Source: Paraherbaspirillum soli (GTDB lineage Bacteria > Pseudomonadota > Gammaproteobacteria > Burkholderiales > Burkholderiaceae_D). Taken from it: DNA of 64,000 nt. The notes under the pieces were generated by a model that saw only the letters and a program-made list of their open reading frames with translations, was not told where the DNA came from and did no database searches. Each line of letters begins with the position of its first letter. The first letter of the stretch is position 1. Made by a program: the position numbers and the translations under genes. Location: contig NZ_JBHSMT010000028.1 in assembly GCF_042654985.1 (NCBI RefSeq), positions 124,001 to 188,000 on the forward strand, given 5' to 3'. Of this stretch, positions 54,653 through 62,975 are shown piece after piece.

Positions 54653-56002
54653 ATGCCCAGCACCCCTAGCCACAGCGGCGAATTTGCCGCCAATTTCCCG
54701 TCACATTCGAGCATCAGTGGCGCCCGCAATACCAAATCCGATCATTCAAGCATTGCGCCGGGCGAAATAGCCATCGGCGTGGTCATTGGCCGCGCTTCGG
54801 AATATTTCGACTTCTTCGTCTACGCGATGGCGTCGGTGCTGGTGTTTCCGTCGGTTTTCTTTCCATTCGAACAACGGCTTGAGGGAACGCTTTACGCGTT
54901 TGTAATCTTTTCGTTCGCCTTTCTTGCAAGACCCTTCGGCACCGTGGCCTTCATGGCGATCCAGCGCCGCTTCGGCCGCGAGGCCAAGTTGACCATTGCG
55001 CTGTTCCTGCTCGGCATTTCCACCGCCGGCATGGCTTTCCTGCCGACTTTTGAACACCTGGGCTTCGCCTCGATTGTCTTGCTGTCACTGTTGCGCATCG
55101 GCCAGGGCATAGCACTGGGCGGATCGTGGGACGGCCTGCCGTCGCTGCTGGCGCTCAATGCGCCGCAGAATCGGCGCGGCTGGTACGCGATGCTTGGCCA
55201 ACTGGGTGCGCCAGTCGGCTTCATGGTGGCTGGCGGACTGTTCGCCTACCTGCTATCCAACCTTTCCACCGAAGACTTTCTTGATTGGGGCTGGCGCTAC
55301 CCGTTCTATGTAGCGTTTGCGATCAACGTGGTGGCGCTGTTCGCCCGCTTGCGGCTGGTATCGACCAACGAATACGCCCGCCTGCTCAATGAGCGGGAGC
55401 TGGAGCCGACCAACGCCATCGAAATGACCAGGACACAAGGCCGCAACGTGCTGATCGGCGCCTTGGCGGCGCTAGCCAGCTACGCGCTATTCCATCTGGT
55501 GACTGTGTTCCCGCTGTCGTGGATCACCTTATATTCGATCCGTTCTATCAGCGACTTCCTGCTGATCCAGGTGATCGGCGCGGCGCTGATGGCGCTCGGC
55601 GTGGTCGCCTCCGGCTTGATTGCCGATCGTTTCGGCCGCCGCACCACCCTGGGCACCTGCGCGGCACTCATAGCGCTGCTCAGCGCGTTCGTGCCAATGC
55701 TATTGAACGGCGGCGAGCTTGGGCAAAACATTTTCATCCTGCTCGGCTTCGTCCTGCTCGGATTGTCGTATGGTCAGGCGGCCGGCGCCGTCACTGCCAA
55801 CTTCCCTGCCAAGTATCGCTATACCGGCGCCGCCCTGACCTCCGATCTATCCTGGCTGGTTGGTGCCGGTTTCGCGCCGCTGGTGGCGCTTGGTCTTTCG
55901 GCCCATTTCGGTCTTGCCTACGTCAGCTTCTACCTGCTGTCGGGTGCGGCATGCTCGCTGGCCGCACTGAGCCTTAATCGCGCGCTGGAGATCCGCGATT
56001 AA
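54653..56002 (+). CDS. Major facilitator superfamily transporter (metabolite:H+ symporter-like)
   Basis: 449 residues, about 12 membrane helices. Features of the MHS/ProP-ShiA-KgtP group: SEYFDFFVYAMAS in helix 1, the GxxxDRxGRR-type loop in the second half (GLIADRFGRRTTLG), and LLRIGQGIALGGSWDG in helix 4-5. There is an unusually long hydrophilic N-terminus of about 40 residues rich in Ser. Of two close ATGs, the one at 54653 has AGGA at proper spacing; the one at 54647 has none. The solute is unknown. Transcribed alone and closed by a strong terminator. Confidence 0.9.
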   Translation: MPSTPSHSGEFAANFPSHSSISGARNTKSDHSSIAPGEIAIGVVIGRASEYFDFFVYAMASVLVFPSVFFPFEQRLEGTLYAFVIFSFAFLARPFGTVAFMAIQRRFGREAKLTIALFLLGISTAGMAFLPTFEHLGFASIVLLSLLRIGQGIALGGSWDGLPSLLALNAPQNRRGWYAMLGQLGAPVGFMVAGGLFAYLLSNLSTEDFLDWGWRYPFYVAFAINVVALFARLRLVSTNEYARLLNERELEPTNAIEMTRTQGRNVLIGALAALASYALFHLVTVFPLSWITLYSIRSISDFLLIQVIGAALMALGVVASGLIADRFGRRTTLGTCAALIALLSAFVPMLLNGGELGQNIFILLGFVLLGLSYGQAAGAVTANFPAKYRYTGAALTSDLSWLVGAGFAPLVALGLSAHFGLAYVSFYLLSGAACSLAALSLNRALEIRD

Positions 56003-56045
56003 TTCGGAATTGCCGGCTTCGAAACACAACCGTCTTTCCCTTCCA

Positions 56046-56072
56046 GGCCCGCTCACAAGCGGGCCTTCTTCT
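56046..56072 (+). terminator. Rho-independent terminator after the MFS gene
   Basis: A perfect 8-bp stem, GGCCCGCT at 56046-56053 and AGCGGGCC at 56058-56065, with a 4-nt loop (CACA), followed directly by TTCTTCT. It lies 44 nt after the MFS stop codon and separates that gene from arsC. Confidence 0.85.
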
Positions 56073-56194
56073 AAATCGCCGTGCGCCAATGAAGGACCGA
56101 GGCGCTGCAAAAGGCGCATCCGATGTTCGCCGCCCATCGAAGGTTGGGTTCATTTCTAAATGGCAGCCGCCGAAGGAGTCAAGGAGAAAGCGAT

Positions 56195-56701
56195 ATGACT
56201 GACAAGATATTCAACGTGCTATTTCTATGCACAGGCAATTCCGCGCGCAGCGTGATGGCCGAAGCGCTGGTCACGATCCTCGGTAAAGGCCGTTTCAAAG
56301 GCTACAGCGCCGGCAGCAAGCCGGGCGGCACAGTCAATTCTTTTGCGATAGAGCAAATCAAGCACTTCGATCCCGCCTATCCAACCGGCGAAATGCGCAG
56401 CAAGAGCTGGGACGAGTTTGCGCTGCCGGATGCGCCGCACATGGATTTCATTATCACCGTATGCGACAGCGCGGCCGGCGAAACCTGCCCGTACTGGCCC
56501 GGGCGTCCGGCCACCGCCCACTGGGGATTTGTCGACCCGGCAGCGGTAGCCGGAAGCGACGACGACAAGCGTGCCGCCTTTCAACAGATATTTGGCCAAA
56601 TCCTGACAAGCATGCAAGCGTTCGTCGCCTTGCCGATCGAGGCTATGGACGACAACGCGATCCGGCAAGAGATCAGCAAAATCGGCGCGCTTCCGGCATG
56701 A
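56195..56701 (+). CDS. arsC: Arsenate reductase/low-molecular-weight protein tyrosine phosphatase ArsC
   Basis: 168 residues. The N-terminal P-loop LCTGNSARS is the CxGNSxRS active site of LMW-PTP-like arsenate reductases. ITVCDSAAGETCPYWPG holds the further Cys residues expected for the thioredoxin-linked type, and HWGFVDPA is a conserved family segment. It reduces arsenate to arsenite. AAGGAG precedes the ATG at 56195; the frame is open further upstream without a better start. The stop overlaps the start of the aquaporin gene (ATGA), which fits a two-step detoxification pair. No arsR or arsB is present in the window. Confidence 0.9.
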   Translation: MTDKIFNVLFLCTGNSARSVMAEALVTILGKGRFKGYSAGSKPGGTVNSFAIEQIKHFDPAYPTGEMRSKSWDEFALPDAPHMDFIITVCDSAAGETCPYWPGRPATAHWGFVDPAAVAGSDDDKRAAFQQIFGQILTSMQAFVALPIEAMDDNAIRQEISKIGALPA

Positions 56702-57420
56702 GCACACAGGCACGCCGTTTGGTGGCCGAAGGTCTGGGCACCGGACTGTTGCTGGCGGTGGTGGTCGGCTCGGGCATCATGGTCGAACGCATGGCGGGCG
56801 GCAACGCGGCGATCGCACTACTAGCCAATGCGATCGCCACCGGCGCCGGATTAGCCGCGTTGATCCTGATGTTCGGCACGCTCTCCGGCGCGCATTTCAA
56901 TCCGGTCGTGACCTTGTCGGAGGCGTGGCAGAAGAATATACCGACATCCGAGGTGCTGCCGTATATCGCCGTGCAAGTGATCGGAGCCTTTGCAGGCGTC
57001 GCGGCTGCGCACCTGATGTTCGGCCAGCCGGTGTTTTTTGCGTCAGCGCACGTGCGTACCGGCGGTGCGCAATGGTGGAGCGAATTCGTCGCCACTTTCG
57101 GATTGCTGGCCGTGATCATCAGCTGCTCGCGCAGCCGTCCTGCAACGACGCCGTTTGCGGTTGCCGCCTATATCACTGCCGCCTACTGGTTCGCGTCTTC
57201 GACCTCGTTCGCCAATCCCGCCGTCACGCTGGCGCGTGCCGCCAGCGATACTTTCGCCGGCATCCGTCCGATTGACGCGCCAGGTTTCATCGTCGCGCAA
57301 CTGCTTGGCGCTGCGGCGGCGACCTTGCTGTTTTGCTGGCTCTATCCAGCGCCGCCGCAAAACGCGACCGTCGGCGGCACGGTGGCTCCCGGCGATTTCG
57401 CCGCCCAGCAGGATTCCTAG
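56698..57420 (+). CDS. MIP family aquaporin/aquaglyceroporin linked to arsC
   Basis: 240 residues, six membrane helices with two half-helices. The two channel motifs are NPV in HFNPVVTLSEA and NPA in FANPAVTLARA. The first carries Val instead of Ala. The gene overlaps arsC by 4 nt. In rhizobia an aquaglyceroporin replaces the arsenite pump and lets arsenite leave down its gradient, and the pairing here suggests the same. Water or small neutral solute flux is the general family activity. Confidence 0.88.
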   Translation: MSTQARRLVAEGLGTGLLLAVVVGSGIMVERMAGGNAAIALLANAIATGAGLAALILMFGTLSGAHFNPVVTLSEAWQKNIPTSEVLPYIAVQVIGAFAGVAAAHLMFGQPVFFASAHVRTGGAQWWSEFVATFGLLAVIISCSRSRPATTPFAVAAYITAAYWFASSTSFANPAVTLARAASDTFAGIRPIDAPGFIVAQLLGAAAATLLFCWLYPAPPQNATVGGTVAPGDFAAQQDS

Positions 57421-57450
57421 CAACAATGCCGGTCCGCTACGATTCGTGAT

Positions 57451-59277
57451 TCATGGCGCAGGTTCCAGCAGCGCCAGCATCGAGTACGCGGCCAATTTGC
57501 CATGCGCCAGCGTATCGACCGCGCCCGGGCTGGCAAATAACACGTCGGCCTCGGCTAGCCGCAGCAACGCATCCAATGCGATCGCGACCGGCTGCAGGCC
57601 CAGGTTGAGCATGAGCAGCAGCTCCGTATCGTCACCCATGCGCCAGCGCGCGGCGACCGCTGCCGGACCAATCGCCTGGGCATCGAGTGCATGTGCGTGT
57701 TGCAGCCGCGGAATGATGTGCGCATGACGAATCGCCAGCAGTTCAGCCAGCATTTCGTCCAACGGCGCAGCGCCGGCAGCGGCAGCAGTTGGCGCTGCCG
57801 GGATCGAGCGCGCAAAGGTGGCCGCCGCGTTGGGATCTGGAATCAGCGTCAGCCGTGCGGCGTCTGCAAATCCCGGAAAGTCGGCAAATTGCCGCCGTCT
57901 GCCGCTCCGCACCGCCTCAGCCAGCGCAGCATCCGCATGACTGGTGAAATACAAGAAGGGTTGGCTCGCATCGACTTCCTCGCCCATGAACAACAACGGG
58001 ATTTGGGGCGACAACAGCAATAGCGCTTGCGCTGCGTGCAAGGCACGCGGATCGGCCAACATCGTCAGGCGTTCGCCAAACGCCCGATTGCCGATCTGGT
58101 CGTGATTCTGCAAAAACAGCACGAAAGCGGTCGGCGCCAGGCCGGCGCTCGGTTCGCCCCGCGCCTGCCCTTGCCGAAAGGCCGAAGCCTCACCTTGATA
58201 GGCAAAGCCCTCAGCCAGACAGCGTGCCAGTTTTTGCGCCGGCTGCTCAGCGTAGTCGACGTAATACGCGTGCTGCTCGCCGGTCAGCAGCACATGCAGC
58301 ACATGATGACCGTCGTCGTTCCACTGCGCATCGAAAGCACCGGCAGTAAGCAAATGTGCGGCATTGCCCTCATGTTCCAGTATCAAGTGAATCTGTCTTT
58401 GCGGCTGCTCAGCCGCGACAGCGGCACGCAAGCGCAGCGCCAGTTCCGGCAGCCAGTCTTGCTCGCCGATGGCATCCGCCGCAGCCAGCCGCAAACCGTC
58501 GAAACGATATTCCTGCAGCCAGTACAAGGCGTTCTCGATAAAGAATTCGCGCACCTCGTGCACGCGGAAGTCGATCGCACGCCCCCATCGCGTGCTCTGG
58601 TCATTGCGGAAAAACGGCGCGGCGTAACTGCCGAGATAATTTCCGTCCGGGCCGAAATGGTTGTACACCACGTCCAGCAACACCATCAGGCCAAGTCCGT
58701 GGGCGCTGTCGATCAGCGCCTTCAGTTGCTCCGGCGTGCCATACGCGGCGTCGGGCGCAAACGGCAGCACGCCGTCATAGCCCCAATTGCGCGGCCCTGG
58801 AAACTCGGCTACAGGCATCAACTCGATCGCCGTGATGCCCAGCCGCGCCAACCTCGGCAGCCGCTGCGCAACTGCCGCGAAGCCGCCCAGAGCGCCGACG
58901 TGCAATTCGTACAAAACCGTTTCATGCCACGGCCGTCCCTGCCATTCAGGATGCAGCCATTGATAACGGTTCGGCTCGACCACCAGGCTGGCATCGTGGA
59001 TGTCGCCGCGCTGGGCCCGCGAGGCCGGGTCCGGCACCAGCAACTCGCCATCGCGGTCCGACTGCAGTCGATAACGATAGGCGCTGCCGGCGGCACACAT
59101 CAGTTCCGCTTCGAACCAGCCGGGGTGTGCGGCCTCCGGCGTCATCGGCAGCGGCTCCTGATCCTCAAGTTCGACCGCAACCGCGCTGGCGCTCGGCGCC
59201 CATAAGCGGAACCTGGTGCGGTCGGGTCCAATGCAGGTCGCGCCGAACGGCAATCGGTAGGCATAGTGCGCTGTCAC
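57451..59277 (-). CDS. treZ: GH13 malto-oligosyltrehalose trehalohydrolase-like protein (TreZ), nucleophile apparently lost
   Basis: 608 residues from a GTG start with GGGAGA upstream; normal TreZ length is about 560-610. The layout matches TreZ: N-terminal E-set/CBM48 domain (RFRLWAPSASAVAVEL), then the barrel with LYELHVGALGG, ITAIELMPVAEFPGPRNWGYDG, LLDVVYNHFGPDGNY and FLQNHDQIGNRA. The segment that should read DGLRLDAxHAI instead reads DGLRLAAADAI: the catalytic Asp is Ala (codon 58483-58485, residue 265) and the following His is Asp. TreZ cleaves trehalose from maltooligosyl-trehalose made by TreY, but neither treY nor treS is nearby. It may be inactive or have a changed function. Confidence 0.85.
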   Translation of the reverse strand: MTAHYAYRLPFGATCIGPDRTRFRLWAPSASAVAVELEDQEPLPMTPEAAHPGWFEAELMCAAGSAYRYRLQSDRDGELLVPDPASRAQRGDIHDASLVVEPNRYQWLHPEWQGRPWHETVLYELHVGALGGFAAVAQRLPRLARLGITAIELMPVAEFPGPRNWGYDGVLPFAPDAAYGTPEQLKALIDSAHGLGLMVLLDVVYNHFGPDGNYLGSYAAPFFRNDQSTRWGRAIDFRVHEVREFFIENALYWLQEYRFDGLRLAAADAIGEQDWLPELALRLRAAVAAEQPQRQIHLILEHEGNAAHLLTAGAFDAQWNDDGHHVLHVLLTGEQHAYYVDYAEQPAQKLARCLAEGFAYQGEASAFRQGQARGEPSAGLAPTAFVLFLQNHDQIGNRAFGERLTMLADPRALHAAQALLLLSPQIPLLFMGEEVDASQPFLYFTSHADAALAEAVRSGRRRQFADFPGFADAARLTLIPDPNAAATFARSIPAAPTAAAAGAAPLDEMLAELLAIRHAHIIPRLQHAHALDAQAIGPAAVAARWRMGDDTELLLMLNLGLQPVAIALDALLRLAEADVLFASPGAVDTLAHGKLAAYSMLALLEPAP

Positions 59278-59466
59278 TCGGATTCTCCCAGTTTGCGGCG
59301 GTCGAATAGCATGAGGTTCTGCGTCCGGAACGCGACAGTATCGGCGGCAGATGGCGGCCAATTGTCGGTGGCCTCGTCATTTGACATAGGGACTGGTCAG
59401 GCTTGCCGCAACCCGGCGCCTGGCCGCCAAGGGGCAAACCAGGATTGTAAGACGTCTGCGAGCCAA

Positions 59467-59673
59467 TTAGTGAGGCTCTCTTCTTGATTGACTACTTTTG
59501 GCAGTTGCTTGAAGCGCAGCAGAAACTCCCCGATTCTTTGGCTGACAACCATTGATCGTCACCAGGTAGAGCTTGCGCTCTTTAACCGGCAGCGCTTGGC
59601 TTGGTTCATGAAAGCAACCCACGACCGCCTGGTAGATTTTGCGCATGTTGTGAATGATCTGTGCTACGTCCAT
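59467..59673 (-). CDS. Small protein of unknown function (68 aa)
   Basis: I do not recognise this protein. It begins MDVAQIIHNMRKIYQAVVGCF, which looks like an amphipathic helix, contains two Cys, and ends in a Ser/Arg-rich tail. A good ribosome site (AGGAAAGG, 6-7 nt before the ATG) supports translation. No membrane segment or signal peptide is evident. It stands alone between treZ (same strand) and the repeat region. It may be a real small gene or a chance frame. Confidence 0.35.
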   Translation of the reverse strand: MDVAQIIHNMRKIYQAVVGCFHEPSQALPVKERKLYLVTINGCQPKNRGVSAALQATAKSSQSRREPH

Positions 59674-59919
59674 GACGCATCCTTTCCTAGGGAGTTTTCT
59701 GAAACACGCTTAGAATTTTATCAACAGTTTTGCAAAATTCAAGAACGGTTAAGACATTCTTATCAGGCGAATCATGTCATTTTTGCTTACCAATTTGCGA
59801 TTGAAAAATGACTCACGACTCCTATACTGAAAATCGCCTGAACGCGCTTATAACAATGTAAGAACAAGCGCTGGCGCTGATGTGCGGCGAATCCGACAGC
59901 ACCATGGAATGGTGTCCCG
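59674..59919. other. Non-coding stretch with a long-loop inverted repeat
   Basis: No convincing gene is seen. A 9-bp inverted repeat, GTCATTTTT at 59776-59784 and AAAAATGAC at 59804-59812, flanks a 19-nt loop. The A/T-rich arms could be a weak bidirectional terminator or a regulatory site. The rest shows nothing I can interpret. Confidence 0.4.
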
Positions 59920-60044
59920 TATTAACTTGAATGCGCCAATCTAGGGCGCAAATCGAGTGCGTAAAAATAAGCGCACAAATCGAATGCACAAATTGAGTGC
60001 ATAAGTGAAATGTGTAGTACACAAATCAAATGCACCCACTGAGT
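59920..60044 (+). repeat. Degenerate 13-bp tandem repeat array upstream of the BON-domain gene
   Basis: Units of about 13 bp follow one another with the consensus GCACAAATYGART. The clearest are 59946 GCGCAAATCGAGT, 59973 GCACAAATCGAAT, 59986 GCACAAATTGAGT, 59999 GCATAAGTGAAAT, 60019 ACACAAATCAAAT and 60032 GCACCCACTGAGT. Weaker copies lie at 59920, 59933 and 59959, and a shortened one at 60012-60018. Because each unit ends near RT and the next begins GC, every junction forms RTGC facing the GCAC of the unit start, giving short inverted repeats. The array ends about 45 nt before the start codon at 60091. Confidence 0.75.
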
Positions 60045-60090
60045 GCGTCATGACTATTCTGGAATGTTTTTTTCAAAACAAGGAGTGATC

Positions 60091-60423
60091 ATGAAAATCA
60101 GATCAACCGCTACTTGCTGCGCCGTCATCGGCGCATTGCTGGCGCCGATTGCGAGCTACGCTGCCGATTATTCGATGCCGGCAAAACCGGTGATGATCGT
60201 CAAGGATTCGGTCATCACGACAAAAATCAAGACCAAGCTGGCCGCGGAAAAACTGACCTATGCAAAAGATATCAAAGTCGATACCGACAACAGCGGCGTC
60301 GTGACCTTGAGCGGCAGCGTCACCAGTCAGGACCAGGCGGACAAGGTCGCTGCCATTGCACGCGATACCGAGGGCGTCAAGTCGGTCGTCAACAACATTA
60401 AAATAAGCAGTTCCGGCTACTAG
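60091..60423 (+). CDS. Periplasmic BON-domain protein (OsmY-like)
   Basis: 110 residues. A signal peptide covers about 1-24 (ending ASYAAD). A single BON domain follows: DSVITTKIKTKLAAEKL, the strand IKVDTDNSGVVTLSGSV and the helix SQDQADKVAAIARDTEGVKSVVNNI. BON domains bind phospholipid, and OsmY-type proteins are induced by osmotic or envelope stress. AAGGAG lies 5 nt before the ATG at 60091; an earlier in-frame start would fall inside the repeat region and has no ribosome site. The tandem repeat array directly upstream may control it. Confidence 0.9.
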   Translation: MKIRSTATCCAVIGALLAPIASYAADYSMPAKPVMIVKDSVITTKIKTKLAAEKLTYAKDIKVDTDNSGVVTLSGSVTSQDQADKVAAIARDTEGVKSVVNNIKISSSGY

Positions 60424-60491
60424 CGTCCCGCCGACGGGTTGAAGTGTGCTGGTCGACGGATGCCAGGCCGACCAATCTTTATGGAGGTCAC

Positions 60492-60713
60492 ATGTTAAGC
60501 AAACAGCTATTCATCGCCGCAGCCATCGCCAGTACGGTCTTAACAGGATGCAAGAAAACCGATGAAACACCGCCACCGGCGACACCGATGGAAGCCCCGG
60601 CTCCGCAGGCTGCACCGGCTACTCCAGCGCCGCCGCCGGCAGATACCGCAGCCGGAACGGCCCCCGCCCCCGCCAAGAGCGGGGAGGCTCCCAAGGCGCC
60701 TGGGGCATATTAG
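60492..60713 (+). CDS. Small Pro/Ala-rich lipoprotein
   Basis: 73 residues. A lipoprotein signal ends in VLTGC (Cys near residue 19) followed by KKTDE. The rest is almost entirely Pro, Ala and Thr with no folded domain visible. GGAGG precedes the ATG at good spacing. It follows the BON gene by 68 nt on the same strand and probably belongs to the same envelope-related transcript. Function unknown. Confidence 0.75.
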   Translation: MLSKQLFIAAAIASTVLTGCKKTDETPPPATPMEAPAPQAAPATPAPPPADTAAGTAPAPAKSGEAPKAPGAY

Positions 60714-60816
60714 GGCCTGTTGACATAGTGTGATAACGCCCACCCATTGCCCACTGATAGCGCGATGAGTAGGTCGACCTGCAAGCAGCTGACAAGATTC
60801 TTTAGGAGACTTCCCG

Positions 60817-61416
60817 ATGAAAGCGACCACGATCTTGCTGATGATGTTCAGCCTGTCCGGCACAGCGCTGGCGCAATCCCCGTCGACGCCGCCAGAACTG
60901 CCCGCCGACATGCAACCGCAGTTGCAACCTCCGCTCGAACCGCCAATGCCGCCGCAGCAGCCTGAAACCCACCCCCCGATGCAAATGCCGCCGCAGATGC
61001 AACAAGCGCCAAGCCCGACTCAGATACCGTCTGGTGCGACGAATAAATCAGTGCCCTCCTCCGGCCCGATCAGCGTCCAGCCCAAGACCGAAAACGGCTT
61101 TACCACCTTGTGCGGCGGCGTGGGCCTGGATGAATCCACCTACATGAAACGCGCCGCCAAGAACTATGACGTGATGTCCACCTTTGCCGCCCGCGGCGGC
61201 AATTACCTGGCGGATGTCAAACTGGATATTTCGGATAAGAGCGGCAAATCGACATTGCAAACGACTTGCGACGGCCCAATACTGCTAATCAAGTTTCCGC
61301 GTGCCGGCACCTATCGGATACGGGCCGATGTCGGCGGCAATGTACAGACCAAAACCGCGCAAATACAGGGCAAGCACGGCGTGCAAACGATGGTCTTTGT
61401 GTGGTCCGGCGGCTAG
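60817..61416 (+). CDS. Secreted protein with Pro/Met/Gln-rich N-terminal region, unknown function
   Basis: 199 residues. A signal peptide covers about 1-19 (GTALAQ). Residues 20-80 are dominated by Pro, Gln and Met (repeats of the MPPQ type) and are probably unfolded. The C-terminal half (about 85-199) is a compact beta-rich domain with two Cys (LCGGVG, TTCDGP), likely disulfide-bonded, and YMKRAAKNYDV followed by LDISDKSGKS and GTYRIRADVGG strands. AGGAG lies before the ATG. It is the third exported protein in a row on this strand. I do not recognise a named family. Confidence 0.75.
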   Translation: MKATTILLMMFSLSGTALAQSPSTPPELPADMQPQLQPPLEPPMPPQQPETHPPMQMPPQMQQAPSPTQIPSGATNKSVPSSGPISVQPKTENGFTTLCGGVGLDESTYMKRAAKNYDVMSTFAARGGNYLADVKLDISDKSGKSTLQTTCDGPILLIKFPRAGTYRIRADVGGNVQTKTAQIQGKHGVQTMVFVWSGG

Positions 61417-61474
61417 CTTGCTGGCGGGCTTGAGAATAGTGCGAGAAATGGGAGTTGATGAAAGCAGGCAAATC

Positions 61475-61650
61475 GTAGGGCGGAAAAGCGTAGCGCCTTC
61501 CGCCGTTGGATGCACCACCAATGTTTGACGCATCCAGAACGGCGGAAGGGTGTAGCAGGGATTTCGGATGGCATGCTATCCGCCTGCGTAACGGTATCCG
61601 CTTGCAAGCGGATACGCGCCCTGCAAGGGCTGCGCTTTTCCGCCCTACAG
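61475..61650. repeat. 176-bp palindromic element with 16-bp perfect terminal inverted repeats (MITE/REP-like)
   Basis: The ends are GTAGGGCGGAAAAGCG (61475-61490) and its exact reverse complement CGCTTTTCCGCCCTAC (61635-61650). Inside is an imperfect pair, CCTTCCGCCGT near 61496 against ACGGCGGAAGG near 61541, and a perfect 22-bp palindrome at 61594-61615 (arms GTATCCGCTTG and CAAGCGGATAC). There is no coding potential. The structure resembles a non-autonomous mobile or REP-type intergenic repeat. I see no clear target-site duplication. It lies between two convergent genes and could also fold as a transcription stop. Confidence 0.75.
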
Positions 61651-61675
61651 TGATGGAGGTGTTGTCGGCCCTAGC

Positions 61676-62887
61676 CTACTTGGCCTTGATATTGCAGTTC
61701 TCTTTCAAGAATTTCATCGCTCCGCTGTATTTCGCATCCGAGTCGTCCAGCAGATAGTCCATCGCTTCCGGCAGGAACTCGTCTTGCCACAGGGACAGCA
61801 GGTTTTCCTTGATCTCGAACGGCGCCGATTGCTTGATGAAGGCCGCGACCGCGTCGCTGTCGAAGCCGTGTTGTCGGACCTGGCGGATCATGGCCCTAGC
61901 CTCGGTTTCCGAGACTGTCGATTTGGGCGTGGCGCCGGTGGCGATGCACATGAAGACTGTCAGGCGGGAATACGGGTCTTCCTTGCCCTTGGTGACCTTG
62001 TGCCACTCTTTTGACACCAGCGCATCGAAGTCGCCGACGTCTTCCAATCCGGTCTCGCGCAGGAAATAGCGCGACTCGACCGCATTCAGCAGGGCGTCCA
62101 GCGCCAGTTCCGGATTGGCGATCAACGGCGCGTCGTGCTTGTCGATTTCGCGCAGGATCCTGGCGGCGATCGCTTGGTATTGGACCGGAACATCCTCCAG
62201 TATTGCTTTTGGCATGCGCAGTTTGCCACTGGCGCAGGTTTTGCCCCTGATGGCGTCCATCAATTTGGCGAATTCGATCCGGTTGGGGCAGCTTTCGCCG
62301 CTGCCGGCCCGCACCAGCAGCGCGGTACGGATCACCGCTTCGGCCGCAATGAAATCGAGTGCCGCCGGCGCCACCTCCATGCCCTTGGCCAACCAGAGCG
62401 CGGCGTCCATGGTGGCGGCGGCTTGCTCGCGTGCCTGGCATTCTTTCCGATAAGCGCTCAACGAAAACGGCTTGGCCAGCGTACGTTCATCCTGGAACGC
62501 TTGCAGCGATTGACCTTTGATATCGCCGAATACCGTGCAATCGGGCCGCGCATGCAATGCTTTCAGCATCTCGTTGCCGCCGCGCGAATGGGACAGGAAA
62601 GTGTTGTCGCGCAGCGATTGCGCCGCGGTCAACAGGTTGCCGTCGTACTTGTGTTCCAGGTAAAGGCTGATCAGGTTGACGATTCTTTGGCGGGCGTTCT
62701 CGAGGTCGGTGTAGAGGTGGCTGGTGCCGAAATAATTCGCCACCTGCACCGTGCCTTTGGCGCCGTCGACGATCATGGCTTGACAGCTGGCGTGGTCGAG
62801 GATGCCTTCTTGCAAGCCAAGGCAGAGCGCCTTTTCAAAAAAGGGACGCTTATCGACTGTTGCGACATTCCGGTGATGATCGGCCAT
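61676..62887 (-). CDS. Conserved-looking protein of unknown function (403 aa)
   Basis: I do not recognise the family. The protein is mostly helical and soluble, with no signal peptide or membrane segment. It begins MADHHRNVATVDKRPFFEKAL and has a Cys in HASCQAMIVDGAKGT and a C-terminal helical region ending in LKENCNIKAK. The frame is open for 57 more codons upstream, but that part is Arg-rich and reads like non-protein sequence. The ATG at 62887 gives a sensible N-terminus, although no strong ribosome site is visible. It follows two other unknown minus-strand genes at short distances, so the three probably form an operon. The composition suggests a cytoplasmic scaffold or regulatory protein, which is a guess. 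Confidence 0.8.
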   Translation of the reverse strand: MADHHRNVATVDKRPFFEKALCLGLQEGILDHASCQAMIVDGAKGTVQVANYFGTSHLYTDLENARQRIVNLISLYLEHKYDGNLLTAAQSLRDNTFLSHSRGGNEMLKALHARPDCTVFGDIKGQSLQAFQDERTLAKPFSLSAYRKECQAREQAAATMDAALWLAKGMEVAPAALDFIAAEAVIRTALLVRAGSGESCPNRIEFAKLMDAIRGKTCASGKLRMPKAILEDVPVQYQAIAARILREIDKHDAPLIANPELALDALLNAVESRYFLRETGLEDVGDFDALVSKEWHKVTKGKEDPYSRLTVFMCIATGATPKSTVSETEARAMIRQVRQHGFDSDAVAAFIKQSAPFEIKENLLSLWQDEFLPEAMDYLLDDSDAKYSGAMKFLKENCNIKAK

Positions 62888-62975
62888 GGATAGTAAGGAA
62901 GTGATGAGGGATTGACGGCGGCATGGACGCCTGATGCGCCCGGCAAAACTCGCCGGGCGGTGGTGCAAAGCCTGA

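Noticed and set aside
59488..59811. Plus-strand open frame opposite the 68-aa gene
   Set aside because: It has no good ribosome site and its sequence shows no fold or motif. The minus-strand gene has the better start signal, though both are weak.
59920..60044. The 13-bp array as a CRISPR
   Set aside because: Units are too short, directly adjacent, degenerate and have no unique spacers; no cas gene is present.
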